DNA from: an uncultured Prevotellaceae bacterium
Lineage (GTDB): Bacteria > Bacteroidota > Bacteroidia > Bacteroidales > Bacteroidaceae
DNA: 64,000 nucleotides
NCBI GenBank assembly: GCA_900315105.1
Contig: OMXX01000003.1
Coordinates: 62,001-126,000 of the forward strand
Reading direction: 5' to 3'
Shown in pieces: positions 59,978-64,000 of the stretch. The notes beneath the pieces were generated by a model. The model was not told the origin of the DNA. It saw only the letters and a program-made list of their open reading frames with translations, and did not search any database. Positions within the stretch are counted from its first letter, which is position 1. Each line of letters opens with the position of its first letter. The translations under genes were made by a program, and so were the position numbers.

Positions 59978-62008
59978 CTATCCGTTCATCGCCACAAGGA
60001 ACTCCTCGTTAGAGTTTGTGCGCTTCATGAGGTCTCCGATCATGTTCATAGCCTCGATAGAGTTCATATCAGAGATATGCTTGCGGAGGATCCACATACG
60101 GTCGAGGGTTGTCTTGTCGTGGAGAAGGTCATCACGACGAGTACTACTCTGAACAAGGTTAACGGCTGGGAAGATACGCTTGTTGGCAAGTGAGCGGTCA
60201 AGCTGAAGTTCCATGTTACCTGTACCCTTGAATTCCTCGAAGATAACCTCATCCATCTTAGAGCCGGTATCAATAAGGGCTGTTGCTATGATGGTGAGAG
60301 ATCCGCCACCCTCGATGTTACGCGCAGCACCAAAGAAACGCTTTGGCTTCTGGAGGGCGTTGGCATCAACACCACCGGTAAGAACCTTACCTGAAGCAGG
60401 AGCCACGGTATTGTAGGCACGAGCAAGACGAGTGATAGAGTCAAGGAAGATAACGACATCATGTCCGCATTCCACCATTCTCTTTGCCTTCTCAAGAACG
60501 ATACCCGCAATCTTCACGTGACGCTCAGCAGGCTCATCGAATGTAGAGGCGATAACCTCTGCGTTTACGGTACGAGCCATATCTGTTACCTCCTCAGGAC
60601 GCTCGTCGATAAGGAGCATCATAAGGTAAGCCTCTGGGTGGTTTGCAGCAATAGCGTTGGCAATATCCTTCATGAGGATTGTCTTACCTGTCTTTGGCTG
60701 AGCCACGATAAGAGCACGCTGTCCCTTACCGATAGGAGAGAAGAGGTCAACGATACGTGTTGAGATGTTCGTTGTACGACGGTCGCCTGTGAGGTTGAAC
60801 TTCTCCTCTGGGAAGAGAGGTGTGAGATGCTCGAATGAGAGACGGTCACGTATCTCGTTTGGCTGACGGCCGTTAATCATCTCTATGCTGGTCATAGGGA
60901 AGTATTTCTCACCCTCACGAGGAGGACGAACGCGACATTGTACCACATCACCAGTCTTCAGAGAGTATTTCTTTATCTGCTGAACAGTAAGGAAAATATC
61001 GTCTGGTGAAGAAAGGTAGTTGAAATCGCTTGAACGGAGGAATCCGTAGCCGTCAGGCATTACCTCGAGTACTCCGTTGGCAGATATGATATCTGTGAAG
61101 TCGTATTTCTCTTCCTGTGGAGTAGCAGGGCGCAACATAGATTGAGGAGCAACCTGTTCAACGATAGTCGTAGGGTTGTCGAGCATATCGTATGATACGC
61201 TTGCGTAGTGGTCCTCTACAGGAAGGTCCAGTACCACGATGAAGTCTGTGCCATCGCCCGGATCTCCTTCCCATACGTCTTGTCCGGCAACTGCGTTATG
61301 TGCAATGACCTTTTCCTGAAACTGTGAGAGAAGACCGCCTTCTCCTTCCGGCATCTCGCCCTCTGGAAGTCCTTCGTTAGAGCTGTTCTCGTTGATGAGG
61401 AAATCAGGTATCTCCGCATTGTTTGCTGCGGCATCCACGGTTTCAGGTATGAAGTTCTCAAGCTCGTGCTTCTTCTGGTTGTTGGCGGCAAGGGCAGCTG
61501 CCTTTGCCTGAGCAGCAGCAAAGATTTCCTCCTTGCTACGGCGTGCACGCTTCTTCTTTGGAGCGAGTTCGTCGGTTGCTGACTCGGTATTGTCTGCACT
61601 AGCTTCCGCAGTAGCAGATACTCCGGCATCTGCGGCAGTCGTATTCTCTTCCTTTGAAGATTCTTCTGTGAAGTTTATTGCGAGTTCTTCCGGTTTTTCT
61701 GTGCTTTCATTCTCTGCGTTGCTTAGGTTCTTCAGGGCTTCCTCGGCAGCTCTTGCTGCTAGGTCGGCTTTGGAAGGTCTTCCGCGCTTTTTCTTGACTG
61801 TCGGCTCCTCGCCTTCAGCCGTGTCAGTTTTTTTGGTAGTTGCACGCTTCTTCTTTGGCTTCTCCTCTTCTTCTTGAGTGAAGTCTCCGATGATGAAGTT
61901 TGCCAGGGCTTCTGCACCATCTTCGGCAGAGAGTTCAGAGCCTAAGGCCTTTGCAATTGTCTCAAGCTCTTCTACAGACTTGGACATGAGTTCTTCTTTG
62001 CTATACAT
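59978..62008 (-). CDS. rho: Transcription termination factor Rho with long N-terminal extension
   Basis: 676 residues from the ATG at 62008; a TTG nine codons upstream is in frame but less likely. After an SAP-like N-terminus ([22 protein letters not shown]) comes an insertion of about 250 residues rich in Lys, Ala, Glu and Ser that looks disordered. The RNA-binding domain follows ([21 protein letters not shown] near residue 305), then the ATPase ring with Walker [15 protein letters not shown] near residue 447 and [15 protein letters not shown] near residue 483. E. coli Rho has 419 residues. A long disordered Rho segment in Bacteroides has been reported to drive condensation. Confidence 0.96.
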   Translation of the reverse strand: MYSKEELMSKSVEELETIAKALGSELSAEDGAEALANFIIGDFTQEEEEKPKKKRATTKKTDTAEGEEPTVKKKRGRPSKADLAARAAEEALKNLSNAENESTEKPEELAINFTEESSKEENTTAADAGVSATAEASADNTESATDELAPKKKRARRSKEEIFAAAQAKAAALAANNQKKHELENFIPETVDAAANNAEIPDFLINENSSNEGLPEGEMPEGEGGLLSQFQEKVIAHNAVAGQDVWEGDPGDGTDFIVVLDLPVEDHYASVSYDMLDNPTTIVEQVAPQSMLRPATPQEEKYDFTDIISANGVLEVMPDGYGFLRSSDFNYLSSPDDIFLTVQQIKKYSLKTGDVVQCRVRPPREGEKYFPMTSIEMINGRQPNEIRDRLSFEHLTPLFPEEKFNLTGDRRTTNISTRIVDLFSPIGKGQRALIVAQPKTGKTILMKDIANAIAANHPEAYLMMLLIDERPEEVTDMARTVNAEVIASTFDEPAERHVKIAGIVLEKAKRMVECGHDVVIFLDSITRLARAYNTVAPASGKVLTGGVDANALQKPKRFFGAARNIEGGGSLTIIATALIDTGSKMDEVIFEEFKGTGNMELQLDRSLANKRIFPAVNLVQSSTRRDDLLHDKTTLDRMWILRKHISDMNSIEAMNMIGDLMKRTNSNEEFLVAMNG

Positions 62009-62124
62009 ATTCAAATGTGAATGTATTTGGTTCAAATAGAAATTTCTTGCGAAAAAATTCTGGGAGTATGTTTCTAAAATCGCAAAACTTTGAATTTTGA
62101 AACACTTTGGATTGAAATCGAGTG

Positions 62125-62155
62125 CAAAGATAATGCTTTTTTCTTGAAGCGCAAA
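62125..62155 (-). promoter_or_regulatory. Promoter of rho
   Basis: The minus strand has TTTG (62155-62152) and TATCTTTG (62132-62125), spacer 19 bases. The leader of about 110 bases could hold autoregulatory sequence, but none was recognised. Confidence 0.6.
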
Positions 62156-62172
62156 ATTTTAAGCGGAAAAAT

Positions 62173-62203
62173 TTTGCTATTTCATAAAAAATATGTACCT
62201 TTG
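62173..62203 (+). promoter_or_regulatory. Promoter of rpsF operon
   Basis: TTTG at 62173-62176 and TACCTTTG at 62196-62203, spacer 19 bases. It overlaps the rho promoter region on the other strand with only about 20 bases between, so the two genes are divergent. Confidence 0.7.
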
Positions 62204-62286
62204 CACCCGCAAAATCGAGGCTTATGCCGAAATTTCTGCAAAAATAACTTATACACATTATTTAATTAATAAATTCATTTCAGAAA

Positions 62287-62634
62287 ATGATGAATCATTA
62301 CGAGACAGTTTTCATCTTAACTCCCGTTTTGTCTGATGAGCAGGCAAAGGAAACTGTTGCAAAGTTCACAAAGGTTCTCACCGACAATGGTGCTGAGATC
62401 CTCAATGAGGAGAACTGGGGCATGAAGAAGATGGCTTACGCTATCAACAAGAAGTCTACAGGTTTCTACTTCCTCGTAGAGTTTAAGGCTGAGCCTACAG
62501 TAGTAGCAAAGCTCGAGACTGCTTATCGTCGTGACGAGAAGGTTATCCGCTTCATGACTGTTAAGCTTGACAAGTATGCATCTCTCTATGCAGAGAAGCG
62601 CCGTAACAAACTTTCTAAAAAAGAGGAGGCTTAA
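62287..62634 (+). CDS. rpsF: Ribosomal protein S6
   Basis: 115 residues; small-subunit protein that pairs with S18 on the platform. [30 protein letters not shown] at the start and [15 protein letters not shown] near the end fit the family. Two ATGs at 62287 and 62290 are possible starts. It begins a conserved rpsF-rpsR-rplI operon in which the single-stranded-DNA-binding-protein gene found in other phyla is absent. Confidence 0.97.
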   Translation: MMNHYETVFILTPVLSDEQAKETVAKFTKVLTDNGAEILNEENWGMKKMAYAINKKSTGFYFLVEFKAEPTVVAKLETAYRRDEKVIRFMTVKLDKYASLYAEKRRNKLSKKEEA

Positions 62635-62637
62635 ACC

Positions 62638-62904
62638 ATGGCAGAAAATTCAGAAATCCGTTATTTGACTGCTCCTTCTATTGATACAAAGAAGAAGAAG
62701 TATTGCCGTTTCAAGAAGAGCGGTATTAAGTATATCGACTACAAGGATCCTGAGTTCCTCAAGAAGTTCTTGAACGAACAGGGTAAGATCCTCCCACGTC
62801 GTATCACTGGTACATCTTTGAAGTATCAGCGTCGTGTGGCACAGGCTGTTAAGCGTGCTCGTCAGATTGCATTGCTTCCTTATGTAACTGATCTTATGAA
62901 GTAA
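62638..62904 (+). CDS. rpsR: Ribosomal protein S18
   Basis: 88 residues, with [64 protein letters not shown] (split) spanning almost the whole protein. It is the partner of S6. It starts 4 bases after rpsF, in the same operon. Confidence 0.98.
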   Translation: MAENSEIRYLTAPSIDTKKKKYCRFKKSGIKYIDYKDPEFLKKFLNEQGKILPRRITGTSLKYQRRVAQAVKRARQIALLPYVTDLMK

Positions 62905-62928
62905 ATTTAAAAAGGAGAAGATTACACA

Positions 62929-63447
62929 ATGGAAATTATACTTAAAGAAGATGTTATCGGTCTTGGATACAAGAACGATATCGTAAATGTAAAGAACGGT
63001 TACGGTCGTAACTATCTCATTCCAACAGGTAAGGCAGTCATCGCTTCTGCTTCTGCTAAGAAGATTCTCGCTGAGAACCTCAAGCAGCAGGCACACAAGC
63101 TCGCTGCAATTCTCGCTGCTGCTGAGAAGGAAGCTGAGGCTCTTAACGGTGTTGCTCTCACTATCGAGGCTAAGGTTAGCTCTACTGGTGCTCTCTATGG
63201 TTCTGTTACTGCTGCTAATGTAGCTGAGGAACTCGCTAAGAAGGGTATCGAGGTTGACCGCAAGAAGATCCTCATGAAGGATATCAAGACTGTTGGTGAG
63301 TATGCTGCAACTGTAGTATTCCACAAGCAGGTTAAGGTTGAGGTTCCTGTAACTGTACTCGCTGAGGGTCAGGAGGAGGTTGCAGCTCCTGCAGTTGAGG
63401 CTGCTCCTGCAGTTGAGGAAGCTCCAGCTGCTGAGGTTGCTGAGTAA
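62929..63447 (+). CDS. rplI: Ribosomal protein L9
   Basis: 172 residues. MEIILKEDVIGLGYKNDIVNVKNGYGRNYLIP forms the N-terminal rRNA-binding domain, and the long helix and C-terminal domain follow. The last 25 residues are an Ala/Val/Pro/Glu-rich tail (EEVAAPAVEAAPAVEEAP) that extends beyond the usual end near 148. It follows S18 by 24 bases and precedes a terminator. Confidence 0.96.
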   Translation: MEIILKEDVIGLGYKNDIVNVKNGYGRNYLIPTGKAVIASASAKKILAENLKQQAHKLAAILAAAEKEAEALNGVALTIEAKVSSTGALYGSVTAANVAEELAKKGIEVDRKKILMKDIKTVGEYAATVVFHKQVKVEVPVTVLAEGQEEVAAPAVEAAPAVEEAPAAEVAE

Positions 63448-63475
63448 ATCTTAGACACAACAAGAAAACTATATA

Positions 63476-63511
63476 AATCCCGATTGTCATTAGTGGTAAT
63501 CGGGATTTTTT
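63476..63511 (+). terminator. Terminator of rpsF operon
   Basis: AATCCCGATT (63476-63485) and AATCGGGATT (63498-63507) form the stem, with a T-tract. Confidence 0.9.
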
Positions 63512-63559
63512 CAATTTTTCTCTACTAACTTGATTATTAATCGCAAAAACAACAAAACA

Positions 63560-64000
63560 ATGAAAGCATTCGTATTCCCTGGTCAGGGCGCCCAGTTCAC
63601 AGGTATGGGCAAGGATCTCTATGATACAAATCCAAAGGCGAAGGAACTCTTCGACAAGGCTAACGAGATTCTCGGTTTTGAGATCACAAAAATCATGTTC
63701 GAGGGTACTGCAGAGGAACTCAAGCAGACAAAGGTTACACAGCCTGCTGTTTTCCTTCACTCTGTAATCAAGGCTATCTGCATCGGCGATGAGTTTGATG
63801 CTGATATGGTTGGCGGTCACTCTCTCGGTGAGTTCTCTGCTCTCGTAGCAGCAGGCGCTCTTAGCTTCGAGGATGGTTTGAAGCTCGTTTCAAAGCGTGC
63901 TATGGCTATGCAGAAGGCTTGTGAGGCTGCTCCATCAACAATGGCTGCTATCATCGGTCTTGAGGATGCAAAGATTGAGGAAATCTGTGCCGGTATCTCT
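63560..64000 (+). CDS. fabD: Malonyl-CoA:ACP transacylase, 5' part only
   Basis: The frame from the ATG at 63560 runs off the window end after 147 codons. KAFVFPGQGAQFTGMGKDLYD is the start, and GGHSLGEFSALVAAGALSFEDGLKLVSKRAMAMQKA near residue 88 carries the catalytic Ser of GHSLGE. FabD loads malonate on acyl carrier protein for fatty-acid synthesis. No promoter of the standard type is visible in the roughly 50 bases after the rplI terminator. Confidence 0.95.
   Translation, partial: MKAFVFPGQGAQFTGMGKDLYDTNPKAKELFDKANEILGFEITKIMFEGTAEELKQTKVTQPAVFLHSVIKAICIGDEFDADMVGGHSLGEFSALVAAGALSFEDGLKLVSKRAMAMQKACEAAPSTMAAIIGLEDAKIEEICAGIS

Overview
The window is a chromosomal segment of a Bacteroidota bacterium, most likely of the Prevotella/Segatella group. 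The evidence is a set of promoters of the TTTG - 19/20 bp - TAnnTTTG type, a tmRNA tag reading GENNYALAA, a Bacteroidota-type short omega subunit, a Rho factor with a very long N-terminal insertion, a serine palmitoyltransferase gene, and protein sequences that read as Prevotella-like throughout. The exact species cannot be fixed from the sequence alone.

Layout. (1) 111-24807 is a surface-polysaccharide locus on the + strand: about thirteen glycosyltransferases (GT2, GT4, GT8, GT32 types), four hexapeptide acetyltransferases, three membrane acyltransferases, a polysaccharide pyruvyl transferase, a Wzy-like polymerase and a nucleotidyltransferase-like protein. The first ~14 kb is visibly more A+T-rich than the rest. 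An orphan VapE/VirE-type ATPase (15639-16907, minus) interrupts it. The locus ends at two tRNA genes, and the 3' end of tRNA-Gly is duplicated so that the duplicate supplies the stop codon of the last locus gene. No initiating transferase or Wzx flippase lies in the window; they may lie to the left. (2) 25291-29171: trpS, a lipid kinase and serine palmitoyltransferase. (3) 29286-34449: a minus-strand operon of outer-membrane export lipoprotein, tyrosine autokinase with a Tyr/Gly tail, PHP phosphatase, YqiA-like esterase and HD hydrolase. This is the export and regulation machinery for the polysaccharide. (4) 34646-38760: tmRNA, a PurF-like protein lacking its nucleophilic cysteine, rmuC and a uracil-DNA-glycosylase-like gene. 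(5) 39032-44513: a probable oxidative L-fucose (or similar deoxysugar) module made of aldo/keto reductase, lactonase-like amidohydrolase, zinc alcohol dehydrogenase, AraC regulator and FucP permease. (6) 44595-51909: CPBP protease, zinc-ribbon protein, DUF5131-like protein, two GNATs, PhzF, and a small peptide plus fimbrillin-like lipoprotein in a repeat-rich stretch. (7) 51910-64000: core genes rplU-rpmA, maa-like, bamD-omega-DUF4293, uvrB, a large TlpA-type protein, rho, rpsF-rpsR-rplI and the start of fabD.

The most striking non-genic signal is a set of intergenic arrays whose sequence is written in strict 11-bp units without indels, rich in CGG/CCG cores and partly self-complementary. There are five clear copies and two weaker ones beside vapE. 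A second set of intergenic arrays is written in 7-bp units. I do not recognise either as a described element.
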